A stretch of 64,000 bases of DNA from Flavobacterium cheongpyeongense. GTDB lineage: Bacteria > Bacteroidota > Bacteroidia > Flavobacteriales > Flavobacteriaceae. The DNA lies in contig NZ_QJHK01000024.1 of assembly GCF_003202435.1 (NCBI RefSeq), positions 1-64,000 on the forward strand, in the 5' to 3' direction. A program made the translations under genes and the position numbers. Positions within the stretch are counted from its first letter, which is position 1, and every line of letters begins with the position of its first letter. This document shows positions 1-9,416 of this stretch, piece by piece. The notes beneath the pieces were generated by a model. That model saw nothing but the letters and a program-made list of their open reading frames with translations, searched no databases and had not been told where the DNA came from.

Positions 1-51
1 CCGAAAACAGATTTAGTCGAAAAATACTTATTTTTACCCATCGTTATTTGA
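1..51 (+). CDS. Possible 3' end of an upstream gene (partial)
   Basis: An open frame enters from the left edge and stops with TGA at 49-51, giving 16 residues ending in FLPIVI. A second plus frame ends with TAA at 81-83. A hairpin with a T-run on the plus strand starts at 82, which supports a plus-strand gene ending here. A competing reading is a minus-strand gene starting with ATG at 41-39 (MGKNKYFSTK...) and leaving the window; a TAGAGTTG box lies just upstream of it. The visible piece is too short to identify any product. Confidence 0.25.
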   Translation, partial: PKTDLVEKYLFLPIVI

Positions 52-81
52 ATTTTGCAACTCTAAATTACGATGTTTTTT

Positions 82-110
82 AAGAAGCCATTAATTTGGC
101 TTCTTTTTTA
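82..110 (+). terminator. Rho-independent terminator
   Basis: A perfect 9-bp stem (AAGAAGCCA at 82-90 with TGGCTTCTT at 97-105) encloses a 6-base loop and is followed by a T-run on the plus strand. On the minus strand the stem is followed by A residues, so it should act only on plus-strand transcription entering from the left. Confidence 0.7.
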
Positions 111-210
111 TCGGACAACAATGAATAAAATTATAAATAGTATCAAATAATTTTAATTTTATCGATTAAGTACTTGTAAATCTTAAATAAATTGGAATGT
201 CTTAACAATT

Positions 211-269
211 AAAAAAAGAAGCGTAATTATCTAAAATATTCAATATAAATAACTTACACTTCTTTTTTT
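211..269. terminator. Long A/T-flanked hairpin, likely end of the GH16 operon
   Basis: Left arm 211-226 and right arm 254-269 form a 16-bp stem with one mismatch (222/258) around a 27-base loop. The arms begin with seven A and end with seven or more T, so the stem can terminate from both sides. It lies about 220 bases past the stop of the last PUL gene. Positions 270-492 are AT-rich with long T-runs and show no gene. Confidence 0.55.
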
Positions 270-492
270 TATAATAGTTATTTTATAACCTGAACTCGGT
301 GATAAATTAATTGATTTAGAGTTTTTTTTTGTATTTCTCCTGCAATTTTTTTTTTTTTTAACCTGTAGGTGTTTTGGCTAAATAAATTATATTTACAAGG
401 CCGAAAAAGACCTTTCAGGATTAGCGAAGTGTTGTAATTACTTAGAAATCAAAAACTTTAAAACCTAAATATTAATCGAACTCAGGTTTATA

Positions 493-1248
493 TTATTCAT
501 AAACACGAACATAATCAATATAGAATTTTTGAGGTAAAACGGTATCATCAACAGCCGGTCCTCCAAAATTTCCGCCAATGGCTAAATTAATAATGATATA
601 AAATGGTTTATTGAAAGGCCATGTGTCATCATTTTTTATTTCGGGCTGAAATGTATAAACCAAACTTTCATCGACAAAAAAATCAATTTTATCTTTATTC
701 CACTCAATTGCATAAACATGATAACCTTCTTCTATATTGGGGAACTCTGTTCTTTTAGTATTAATTGTATTTCCATGGCTGTCCTGAGTATGCAAGGTTG
801 TATAAACCATATGCGGATCCCTGCCAACGTATTCCAGAATATCTATTTCGCCTGTTTTGGGCCATTTTACCTCATCAATATTAGCTCCTAACATCCAAAA
901 TGCGGGCCATAAACCATGACCAACAGGCAGTTTGGCTCTCGCTTCGACACGCCCGTACAAAAACTCTTTTTTTCCTTTAGTAGTGATTTTTGCAGAAGTA
1001 TATTTTTCTCCTTCTTTTCGGGCTTCAATAACCAAATTGCCTTTTGCTATTTCATGATTCGTTTGGGTATAAATTTGCCTCTCATTATTCCCCCAGCCAC
1101 AAAGACTTGGACAACCATCTCCGAGTTCGAAATTCCAAACAGATTCATTTATCTTCTTATTAAAATTTTCTTCCCAGACCAGCTTTCTTTTTACTTGTTG
1201 GGCCATGCTAAAACTAGTTATTATGAAAAGCAATATTACTTTTTTCAT
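493..1248 (-). CDS. Secreted GH16 endo-beta-glucanase (laminarinase-like)
   Basis: A glycoside hydrolase family 16 enzyme of 251 residues, expected to cut internal beta-1,3 or mixed-linked glucan bonds with retention. Residues 1-17 are a signal peptide ending in SMAQ with no lipobox. The rest is one GH16 domain: GEIDILE at 133-139 holds the nucleophile Glu134, Asp136 and acid/base Glu139, and aromatic residues fit a glucan cleft (GLWPAFWML near 112-120). It ends in the usual DYVRVYE strand, with no T9SS C-terminal domain. It is the last gene of the PUL, 81 bases after a second GH16 gene. The beta-1,3-glucan substrate is inferred from the family and from the PKD/SusCD neighbours; agarase or carrageenase members of GH16 are less likely. 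Confidence 0.9.
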   Translation of the reverse strand: MKKVILLFIITSFSMAQQVKRKLVWEENFNKKINESVWNFELGDGCPSLCGWGNNERQIYTQTNHEIAKGNLVIEARKEGEKYTSAKITTKGKKEFLYGRVEARAKLPVGHGLWPAFWMLGANIDEVKWPKTGEIDILEYVGRDPHMVYTTLHTQDSHGNTINTKRTEFPNIEEGYHVYAIEWNKDKIDFFVDESLVYTFQPEIKNDDTWPFNKPFYIIINLAIGGNFGGPAVDDTVLPQKFYIDYVRVYE

Positions 1249-1329
1249 GTCTATATTTTTAAATTATAAATTAAGAAGGCCAGCAAAACTAAACTGACCT
1301 TCCAATTTTATTCTTACTAATTAGTTTAT

Positions 1330-2997
1330 TTATTGATAAACCCTTACGTAATCGATCTCCATTGAAGATTGTGTAAAAGCAGGATCAATGTTTCCTCCCA
1401 GATTTCCTCCCATTGCAACATTTAATATCAAAAAGAAATCACTGTTAAATGGTAATGAAGCTGAATTAGCAACTGAATGTATGAGTGTCTCATCTGTATA
1501 TATTTTTATGGATGCAGGACTCCAAACTGCTTTATATACATGAAATTCAGTTGAAACATTTGCTATTGTTTTACTGCCTGAGTCAGCATTTCCTCCAGAA
1601 CGCCCAGGGTAATGTAACGTACCAAGCACAACATTCTGATTGTTTCCTACATGTTCCATGATATCAATTTCTCCACAGGCCGGCCATGGTTTTGTAGAGT
1701 AGTTTTGTCCTAACATCCAGATAGCTGGCCAGGTTCCTGCTCCTGTTGGGAGCTTAGCCCTAACTTCTACTTTTCCGTAAGTAAACTTGAATTTACTGTC
1801 GCTTACTAATCTTGCTGATGAGTAAGCTGCACCTCCTGAAGCTTCTTTTTTTGCCGTAATTTTAAGGCTTCCTCCCTGAACAATAACATTTGTTGCAGAA
1901 TTGGTATAATTTTGTTTTTCATTATTACCCCAGCCATTATCTCCTGTCCCTAAATTATAACCCCATTTTGTAGTATCAGGAGCCCCATCCGTATTAAATT
2001 CATCCGACCAGACTAAATTGGTATAATCTACATTTGTATCCGTAACCTGCGTAGGTTTTGTGGTGGTAAAAATGTGATACCATGCCAAGCCAGTGTTTCC
2101 TCCCATAACAGCCCTAACAACCATTCTGTTTGCTGTAATAGACAAAATCTCGTATGAGCTCTGACCAATATAATACCCCATAAAACCTCCATCAGAAAAG
2201 TTTAACATAGTACCTCTTGTTTGTGTAGCATGGTTAGGATTCTTAGTTACCACAGACTCTGAAGGACTTAAGGATACCGTTTTTACTCCGCCTGTATTGT
2301 AGGCCAGACAAGCATCATCAGGTGAACTTCCTCCTGCAACACTTGCAAAGGAAGCATTAAAGAAGGTTGAACCTCCATTATCCAACTCGTATTTCAATTG
2401 TTCTCCATCCAGAGAAAAAGTTAATACATTCTCATATAAGCAACTACTGGCTGGTGAACCAGCTTTTTCAAATGCCCCTGCCTGATAATAATTGGAATAA
2501 TAATTTTTAGTTGCATCCCCATCATTTTGCCCCACTCCTAAATGTCCTGGCTCAGAAGCTGACCAATACCATTTTTTAGATGTTCCTCCGGTCAGAAAAT
2601 TAACTGCATCCGGGTCACTAAAGTTACTTAAAACCTCTACTTCAATTGTCGTATTGGTAGCAACACCGCCTTTTCCGTAAGCAACAGCGATAACAGTATA
2701 TTTATTTATGCCTGTTTTGGTAAATCGTTTATCAAAATGCCCTCCTGGAGAATTTTCGGAAGTCCCATCACTAAATACATATTTATATGAAATAACATTC
2801 TCTCCGATTGCTACAAGTTTAACCATTCCTGATCCGTCCCCATAAGGTTCTGCAGCTGTTTTTCCAACAATTTCAGCTTTTATCTGGATATTTGTTGGAG
2901 CGGTTATATCTCCAAATGCGTAATCATCTTTCTGACAACCCGTCATCAGGAGAATCGCAAATAAGGATACTATTTTTATGATTATTTTTTTACTCAT
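1330..2997 (-). CDS. GH16 lipoprotein with N-terminal PKD-like region
   Basis: A 555-residue lipoprotein: the signal peptide ends in LMTGC, so Cys21 would be lipidated and the enzyme probably sits on the cell surface. Residues about 35-125 resemble a PKD/Ig-type domain, followed by a linking domain of about 180 residues that I cannot name. The C-terminal part, from about 325, is a GH16 domain with CGEIDIMEHVG; Glu443, Asp445 and Glu448 are the catalytic set. Its N-terminal half resembles the PKD lipoprotein encoded just upstream, so it may bind as well as cut the glucan. It starts 11 bases after the stop of that gene, in the same operon. The enzyme family is sure; the exact glucan is inferred. 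Confidence 0.9.
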   Translation of the reverse strand: MSKKIIIKIVSLFAILLMTGCQKDDYAFGDITAPTNIQIKAEIVGKTAAEPYGDGSGMVKLVAIGENVISYKYVFSDGTSENSPGGHFDKRFTKTGINKYTVIAVAYGKGGVATNTTIEVEVLSNFSDPDAVNFLTGGTSKKWYWSASEPGHLGVGQNDGDATKNYYSNYYQAGAFEKAGSPASSCLYENVLTFSLDGEQLKYELDNGGSTFFNASFASVAGGSSPDDACLAYNTGGVKTVSLSPSESVVTKNPNHATQTRGTMLNFSDGGFMGYYIGQSSYEILSITANRMVVRAVMGGNTGLAWYHIFTTTKPTQVTDTNVDYTNLVWSDEFNTDGAPDTTKWGYNLGTGDNGWGNNEKQNYTNSATNVIVQGGSLKITAKKEASGGAAYSSARLVSDSKFKFTYGKVEVRAKLPTGAGTWPAIWMLGQNYSTKPWPACGEIDIMEHVGNNQNVVLGTLHYPGRSGGNADSGSKTIANVSTEFHVYKAVWSPASIKIYTDETLIHSVANSASLPFNSDFFLILNVAMGGNLGGNIDPAFTQSSMEIDYVRVYQ

Positions 2998-3008
2998 GAT
3001 TTCTTTAT

Positions 3009-4634
3009 TTAATTGGATTGTTTTATGTCATCAAAGTAGTAGACAGAACCTGTTCCGATTTGTCCAAAGTCCGGAAACAAAATTACTCTGTCGTATTTAT
3101 TTGCTGTGCTGAAATTTGGTGCCGTAGTAAGATCAAACGTTAATACCTGCCATGCATTTGCCGTTGTGGTTGTTGCATGCGCCTCGAAAAATACTGTTGG
3201 ATTTCCGTTTCCGTCTTTTGGCGATGTCGAAACTTCCATTTTGTATAAAATATCAGCACCTACTTTCGGCGACCATACATTTACTTTTACTGTCGTACCC
3301 TTAGTAAAATCAATTGTGTTTTCTAAATTTAAACTCGCACCAGCCCAAACCTGAGCTCCGGATGTTTTTTCAATTTTTACTACTTTGTTGGATATGTTTG
3401 CTCCGGTTTTATCAGGATTTGTTACGATTGAAGCAGGAATGGGGCCGAAACCTGCATCACCAAAACCGCCCCAGGCATAAGTTAATGTCGCTGATTCAAA
3501 ATCAAGAGGTAATTGTATCGATTGAGCGGCTGTTTTATAAAAATAAATATTATCAATAAATACTGTTCCTCCAGCCCAAGGTGTCCCAACCAATTTTAAC
3601 TGGAAAATTTTATCAACTGACAATCCCTGACTTGTAAATGCCGAAACCGGAATATCGATACTTGTCCACTGATTTGCCGTCAGTTCTTTTGTTACTGGTT
3701 TTTCAGAAGGTCCAATATTAATCAATGAAGTTTCGATTTTCTGCAGATCTGCTGTCCAGACATCCATATGTAGATACTCCATACCGGAAACGTCTATTGA
3801 TGTCCCATCTGCCAATGCAATTCCCTGATAACTTAATTTAATATAATTCAGCATTTTATCTCCATTTAAATCAAACTCAGTCCAACTGCTGCCTTGTCCT
3901 GCCTGACCCCAATCCGGGAAATAATTAATTCCCGCAACATTGGTATATTTAGCACCATAAATAGCAATAACATCTCCCGCCTGTCTGTTTGGTGGAACCG
4001 GAGCAGCTGTTGTTGGATTAAGAACCAATTTGGCAGTAACTTCTGTGGAATATTCAGTAGTTTTAATAGCAGCGCTTTTTGAAACCACACGAATTGTATA
4101 GACTCCGGCTTCTTTATATGTATACGATACAGATTCTCCATTGTTTGCCGAAATTGGATCCGGCATTCCTGTTTCTCCAAAATATACATCATAAAACAAA
4201 GCATAATCAGCAGAGGCTGTAACTGTTATTTTTTTAGAAACTGATAAATCATTCGTTACAACAACAACTAAATTCTCCGGAGCTTTAAAAGAAACTACTA
4301 CCTGTTGATCAACCTGAGTGGTTTCTCCATTTAATCCCATCGCTATAATTTTAGCGGTATAAACACCCTCTTTATAAACATGCGATACAGTACCTCCGGA
4401 AGAGAAATAATCTGACTGGGTACTTCCGTCACCAAAATCAACTTTATATTGCGTCACTCCTTCGCCTTTTGGCAAAAAAGTAACCTTACCTGAATTATCC
4501 TGTGTTACTGTGGTCAAAGCGGATATATTTTCCGGTGTAGGTAAACCATCCAAATCAATATCTCCGTTATCGTTTGCACATCCCATCAAGGTTGTCAAAA
4601 CGAAAAAACTTATAATAAAATGTATTTTTTTCAT
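3009..4634 (-). CDS. PKD-domain surface lipoprotein, probable glycan-binding protein
   Basis: A 541-residue lipoprotein with lipobox LMGC (Cys19). After the Cys comes a D/G-rich stretch that fits a Bacteroidota surface-export signal. Two PKD-like repeats follow (about 35-115 and 120-205; YKVDFGDGS and YDVYFGE segments), then two carbohydrate-binding-like beta-sandwich regions, each ending in a phrase of the type VFIDNIYFY / VYYFDDIKQ. There is no catalytic motif. It lies directly after susD and before the two GH16 genes, the place of the surface glycan-binding protein in Sus-type loci. In laminarin PULs of marine Bacteroidota a PKD protein sits at this spot; that is known of the family, while its role here is inferred. 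Confidence 0.8.
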   Translation of the reverse strand: MKKIHFIISFFVLTTLMGCANDNGDIDLDGLPTPENISALTTVTQDNSGKVTFLPKGEGVTQYKVDFGDGSTQSDYFSSGGTVSHVYKEGVYTAKIIAMGLNGETTQVDQQVVVSFKAPENLVVVVTNDLSVSKKITVTASADYALFYDVYFGETGMPDPISANNGESVSYTYKEAGVYTIRVVSKSAAIKTTEYSTEVTAKLVLNPTTAAPVPPNRQAGDVIAIYGAKYTNVAGINYFPDWGQAGQGSSWTEFDLNGDKMLNYIKLSYQGIALADGTSIDVSGMEYLHMDVWTADLQKIETSLINIGPSEKPVTKELTANQWTSIDIPVSAFTSQGLSVDKIFQLKLVGTPWAGGTVFIDNIYFYKTAAQSIQLPLDFESATLTYAWGGFGDAGFGPIPASIVTNPDKTGANISNKVVKIEKTSGAQVWAGASLNLENTIDFTKGTTVKVNVWSPKVGADILYKMEVSTSPKDGNGNPTVFFEAHATTTTANAWQVLTFDLTTAPNFSTANKYDRVILFPDFGQIGTGSVYYFDDIKQSN

Positions 4635-4642
4635 AATTGATG

Positions 4643-6130
4643 TTATTTAATATATCCTGGATTTTGTTGCCAGTTTCCGTTTGAAAACTGAATCTCTTCA
4701 ATTGGAATAGGAAATAATTCGTTTTTGTTTGCCTGAAAGCCTGGTATTGTTCCCACTGCCTTTCCGGTTCTTACTAAATCAAAGAAACGATGTCCTTCAC
4801 CAAACAACTCGAGTCTTCTTTCTGCCAGAATAAAATCGGTCAATGCAGCTCCAGATGCCGAAATATTGTGATTGTTATCTCCAAAAGCACGTTTTCTAAC
4901 TTCATTTAAATAAGTTCTGGCTTTACCATCGTCTATGCCTCCACGGTTGTAAGCTTCAGCAGCCATTAAAAGAACATCTGCATAACGGATTGCCCTGTAA
5001 TTATTTGGATTGGTTAAATTCAAATCTCCGGCGGCGTTGGCACTTCTCTTTCTTGGCAAATATTTTCTGTTAAAAAATCCTGTATCTTCATTTCCTTTAC
5101 CGTATTTAACACCTGTATTAGCTGCTGCCCAGGCTGCTATATCTAATATGGCAACATCTTTACGTTTATCACCCACTTCAAAAGCGTCGGCACTTTCCTG
5201 AGTTGGAATATTAAAACTAAAACCAGGCGAAAACAAAGGACCTTCATAACCACGTATTCCACTGAAACCAACAGCTACATTCCCTTCACTACATTGGAGG
5301 CATCCAAATCCAGCTCCTTCAACATCTGTATATTGGACTTCAAAAACAGATTCGGCTCCATTTTCTCCTTCCATTTCGAATATTGCATTGTAATCTGTTA
5401 TCAGAGAATATGGAGAAGTACTGATTAAACTTTCTAGAGTTGTTGCTGCCTGAGCAAATTTATTTTGGTATAAATAAGCTTTACCTAGTAATGCCTGAGC
5501 GGCTCCTTTTGTCACTCTTCCCTTTTGAGCTGTGGTTGAAGACAAATTAGCTATTGCGTATGTTAAATCGGCCTCTATTGAAGCATAAACTTCTGCTACT
5601 GATGAACGCGGTATTTTAGTTTCATCCCCCAGTTTAAACCTTGCATCCCCCTTCATTGGTATACCACCAAACCATTTTACTAATTCAAATTGGTAATATG
5701 CTCTAAGAAAACGGGTTTCTGCAAGGAGTTGTGCCTTTCCTTCAAAGTCAATTTTATCTTTAAATTCAAGAATATAATTAGTTCTTTGTACTCCGGCGAA
5801 CATCCAATTCCATATGTCATGTAAATTACTATTTACCGATGTATGAATCATATCATCTACCTGTTGAAAACCAACTACATCAGTAGGGCTCTCACCTCCT
5901 GCTAAAGTATTATCAGATGCAATTTCTCCTAATAAGACATTTACATACGTAGATTGCAGTATATCATAAGCCGCTACTAATGCCTGATCGTAATCTCCTT
6001 TTGAGTTAAAATAGTTTTCTGAATCTATAGAATACTGTGGTGTAGTTTCTACAAAATCATCTGAACACGAAATAAAAACGGTTGAAAACAGTATTCCTGC
6101 GAAAAGAAATAAGTGTGTATATTTTTTCAT
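4643..6130 (-). CDS. RagB/SusD family outer-membrane lipoprotein
   Basis: A 495-residue SusD-like protein, the glycan-binding lid on the SusC channel. The signal peptide ends in VFISC (lipidated Cys22), followed by SDD. Typical SusD features are present: TPR-like helices with RFLRAYYQFELVKWFGG, the long loop region with NPNNYRAIRYADVLLMAAEAYNR (split here only by reading), and the C-terminal FFDLVRTG and LFPIPIEEI signatures ending in QNPGYIK. It starts 11 bases after the stop of susC and precedes the PKD lipoprotein by 8 bases, so the set is one transcription unit. The substrate is presumed to be a beta-glucan because of the GH16 partners. Confidence 0.95.
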   Translation of the reverse strand: MKKYTHLFLFAGILFSTVFISCSDDFVETTPQYSIDSENYFNSKGDYDQALVAAYDILQSTYVNVLLGEIASDNTLAGGESPTDVVGFQQVDDMIHTSVNSNLHDIWNWMFAGVQRTNYILEFKDKIDFEGKAQLLAETRFLRAYYQFELVKWFGGIPMKGDARFKLGDETKIPRSSVAEVYASIEADLTYAIANLSSTTAQKGRVTKGAAQALLGKAYLYQNKFAQAATTLESLISTSPYSLITDYNAIFEMEGENGAESVFEVQYTDVEGAGFGCLQCSEGNVAVGFSGIRGYEGPLFSPGFSFNIPTQESADAFEVGDKRKDVAILDIAAWAAANTGVKYGKGNEDTGFFNRKYLPRKRSANAAGDLNLTNPNNYRAIRYADVLLMAAEAYNRGGIDDGKARTYLNEVRKRAFGDNNHNISASGAALTDFILAERRLELFGEGHRFFDLVRTGKAVGTIPGFQANKNELFPIPIEEIQFSNGNWQQNPGYIK

Positions 6131-6141
6131 TTTGATAACAA

Positions 6142-9100
6142 TTAAAAGTTAAGATTTAATCCCAGAAGATACGTTCTTGGTATTGGATAAAACCCGTAAT
6201 CAATTCCTCCGGCAATAGGGTCTCCGGTAGAAGCTCCAGGATCAAAACCTTTATATTTGGTAAAAGTGTAAAGGTTATTAGCTCCAACGTAGAGTCTTAG
6301 TTTTGTAATTCCTGCCTTTTGAATTACTTTAGGATCTAATGTATAACCAATTTGTACGTTTTGTATTCTCCAATAAGAAGCATCCTCTACGTAATAATCA
6401 GAAAATATGCTATTTGCTGTAGCTCCTGTTGTCACTCTAGGTGTTGAATTAGAAGTTCCTTCACCTGTCCATCTGTCTAATATATAATCTAAATGATTCA
6501 CATCAGAAAGGTTTCTTTCATAATTTCTTATCAAGTCATTACCCAAAGACGCATAAGTATAAACTCCTAAATCTAAATTTTTATAATTCATCTGGAAATT
6601 AAATCCCATAGTAGCATTAGGAATCTGATCCCCAATATTCGTTCTGTCTTTACTATCCAAAACACCGTCTCCATTAATATCTACAAATCTCAAATCACCG
6701 GGAACCGCTTTTGCACCTAAAGCCAGTTGAGAAGGATGAGCATCAACTTCAGCCTGGTTTTGAAAAATACCATCTGTTTTATATCCGTAAAAATATCCAA
6801 TTGGTTTTCCTTCTTCCATCCTTGTTGGTGCTTGCTGACCTACAGAAAACGAACCTCTTTCTATATAATGTGTTTCATTTTTCACCTCGAGCACTTCATT
6901 TTTAAGGAAAGTAACGTTATAGCCCACGCTCATTGAAAAAGCATCTGTGAATTTTTCTTTGTAATCTACCGCAAATTCAAGACCTGAATTTCTAACTGTA
7001 CCTGCATTTATTGTTGGAGCACCAGCACCAGGGGCTCCGATACCTCCGATACCTGTAACAGCAATACCCGGAATTAATAAATCTTTTCTGGTATCGATAA
7101 AATAATCCGCTACAACCGAAATTTTATTATCCAATAATTTCATATCAACACCGACGTCAAATTTCTTGGCCTCCTCCCATTTTACGTTTGGGTTTGCTAA
7201 TACGCCCTCAGCCCTGCCGCTAACTAATTCATTATCGAAAACATACGTTGCCTCTCCGGAAAGCTGGCTTAAATAGCGGTAATCCCCAATCTGATCATTT
7301 CCTAAAGTACCGTAGCTCGCCCTGAATTTCAGGAAGTTAATTATTTTCGGTTCTCCAAAGAAATTTTCATCTGAAACCACCCAACCTCCTGTAAAAGAAG
7401 GAAAATATGCTATTTTGTTATCCGGACCAAATTTTGTAGAAGCATCACGTCTTATCATTGCAGATAATAAATATTTTCCTTTATAATCGTATTGTAACCT
7501 TCCAAAGTAAGACAACCTTCTCTGGTCATAATTGTACGAACTGTTAGTTAAAACCTTTGAGATAGTTGTTATCAGGCTAAGATCAGCAAATTCCCAGGAG
7601 TTATAGGGTACATCATAGCCTGTTGCAAAAAGTCCGTTACCCCAGGTTTTATAAACTGTAGTACCTACTGTTCCTGACATGTTGTGATTTTCCCCAATTT
7701 TTTTTGTGTAAGTACCATAAAGGTCAAATGAATAATCGTTGTCATTTACAGCTCCCTGTGTTACAGAACTTTGCTTTACATCAAATACTTTATCACCGTA
7801 ACTTACCTGTTTTGCAAAATTTTTCGATTCGCTGTTTGAAGTATTAAAACCAATATTACCGGAAAGTACAAAACCTTTGAAAATTTTATAATCTACCCCA
7901 AAATTTCCGTTGATTTTTTTATAATTGTATGTATTATAAGTATTGGCAATTTGGGCTAATGGATTAATAATTTCATTTCCTAAACCTTCACGCGGTATTA
8001 CAGTAAAGTTTCCGTCTGCATCATATGGGTTAATTGTAGCAGGAATATTTAATGCATTGAACAGAACAGAACCAAGTCCGTTTTCATTCAATGTTTTTCT
8101 TGTGAAATAAGTATAAATAACATTACTTTTGAACTTTAATTTATCAGTCACGTCTGCACCAACAGCAACTCTGGCAGTATTTCTTAAAAAACCTGATTTA
8201 TCACCCCCAACAATTCCTTCCTGATCAAGATGTGATCCGCTAACGGAATAATTAATTTTCTCCGAGCCTCCGGAAATTGATAAATCGTGATTGATAATTG
8301 GAACACCATTCCCAAAAATCTCATCCTGCCAGTCAGTACCTTTTCCAAAACCAGTTACATTTGGATATTTTATTCCCTGTCCTGCATTAGCATAACTTTC
8401 ATTTAACAAAAGAACATATTCTGTAGCATTTAGAGTTGGAAGTTTTCTTGAGGTTTCCTGAAACCCTGCGTAAGTGTTATACGTAAGTTTTGCTTTTGAA
8501 TTTCTTTTCCCCATTTTAGTGGTAATCAAAATAACTCCATTAGCGCCAATGGTACCATATATTGCAGCCTGAGCATCCTTTAAAACCGTAATAGTTTCGA
8601 TATCATTAGGATTAAGCAAACTCAAATCCCCAACATAACCATCAATAATCGCAGTTGGTTTGTTTTCTCCATTAGTAGCAATACCCCGTATGCGAATATC
8701 TAAACCAGCACCTGGAGCTCCTGACTGACTGGTGACATTAACTCCGGAAACAGTACCCTGTAAAGCTTGTTCTACTTTTACAGGCTTTAAAGCTTCAATA
8801 GTTTTGCTATCGACCAAACCTACCGCACCAGTTAATTCTCTTTTTTTCTGGCTTCCATAACCTATTACAACAACTTCATCTAATGACTTTGCATCATCGA
8901 TCATCTTAACAGTAATCTTGTTATCCGAAACTGAAACTTCCTGAGTTTGAAAACCGATGTAACTTAAAACAATTACAGTTCCTTTCGAGAGACCTGATAG
9001 TTTAAAAGATCCGTCAAAATCTGTTGTTGTACTTTGTGACGAATTTTTAACTTTAACATTTACTCCAGGCAGCGACATCGACGAGCCATCGAGCACTGTA

Positions 9101-9177
9101 CCATTTACATCAAATGTCTGCGAAAACGCAAAAGAGGTAAACAGCAGCAATGCCGTTAATAATAATTTTGGTTTCAT
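6142..9177 (-). CDS. SusC/RagA family TonB-dependent transporter
   Basis: A 1011-residue outer-membrane transporter that takes up oligosaccharides with energy from TonB. Residues 1-19 are a signal peptide; 20-105 are a carboxypeptidase-regulatory-like beta-sandwich; then comes the SusC signature LDEVVVIGYG and the plug domain (LQGTVSGVNV, ITVLKDAQAA), followed by a 22-strand barrel ending in the aromatic LLGLNLNF. There is no STN domain, so it is not of the sigma/anti-sigma type; this fits control by the propeller regulator encoded upstream. It is the first gene of the five-gene PUL. The 239-base leader region upstream shows no exact TAnnTTTG box; TACTTTTA about 30 bases before the start is one base off. 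Confidence 0.95.
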   Translation of the reverse strand: MKPKLLLTALLLFTSFAFSQTFDVNGTVLDGSSMSLPGVNVKVKNSSQSTTTDFDGSFKLSGLSKGTVIVLSYIGFQTQEVSVSDNKITVKMIDDAKSLDEVVVIGYGSQKKRELTGAVGLVDSKTIEALKPVKVEQALQGTVSGVNVTSQSGAPGAGLDIRIRGIATNGENKPTAIIDGYVGDLSLLNPNDIETITVLKDAQAAIYGTIGANGVILITTKMGKRNSKAKLTYNTYAGFQETSRKLPTLNATEYVLLLNESYANAGQGIKYPNVTGFGKGTDWQDEIFGNGVPIINHDLSISGGSEKINYSVSGSHLDQEGIVGGDKSGFLRNTARVAVGADVTDKLKFKSNVIYTYFTRKTLNENGLGSVLFNALNIPATINPYDADGNFTVIPREGLGNEIINPLAQIANTYNTYNYKKINGNFGVDYKIFKGFVLSGNIGFNTSNSESKNFAKQVSYGDKVFDVKQSSVTQGAVNDNDYSFDLYGTYTKKIGENHNMSGTVGTTVYKTWGNGLFATGYDVPYNSWEFADLSLITTISKVLTNSSYNYDQRRLSYFGRLQYDYKGKYLLSAMIRRDASTKFGPDNKIAYFPSFTGGWVVSDENFFGEPKIINFLKFRASYGTLGNDQIGDYRYLSQLSGEATYVFDNELVSGRAEGVLANPNVKWEEAKKFDVGVDMKLLDNKISVVADYFIDTRKDLLIPGIAVTGIGGIGAPGAGAPTINAGTVRNSGLEFAVDYKEKFTDAFSMSVGYNVTFLKNEVLEVKNETHYIERGSFSVGQQAPTRMEEGKPIGYFYGYKTDGIFQNQAEVDAHPSQLALGAKAVPGDLRFVDINGDGVLDSKDRTNIGDQIPNATMGFNFQMNYKNLDLGVYTYASLGNDLIRNYERNLSDVNHLDYILDRWTGEGTSNSTPRVTTGATANSIFSDYYVEDASYWRIQNVQIGYTLDPKVIQKAGITKLRLYVGANNLYTFTKYKGFDPGASTGDPIAGGIDYGFYPIPRTYLLGLNLNF

Positions 9178-9416
9178 AATTAGTTAGTTTTTATTTATTA
9201 TAAAAGTATTTCATCTTTTTAATAATAAAATAAAAACAACCTCAACAAAAAACATACATCGCAAAAAAAACAACACTTAAATAAATATACCTTAAAAAGA
9301 CCACTATTTTAAAACAAATTAAAAATGTTAATTTCATTAATAAATAAGTGTTAAATCCACAATAAAAGATTCATGTTGTGGTAATGTATAGTTATTTTCA
9401 TACGTATTTCTGCGTC

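Noticed and set aside
300..372. Long T-runs as a regulatory element
   Set aside because: They are plain homopolymers in an AT-rich gap, without pairing or repeats.
493..2997. T9SS secretion signals on the GH16 enzymes
   Set aside because: Both end directly in the GH16 terminal strand (DYVRVY); there is no C-terminal sorting domain. The zinc protease also lacks one.
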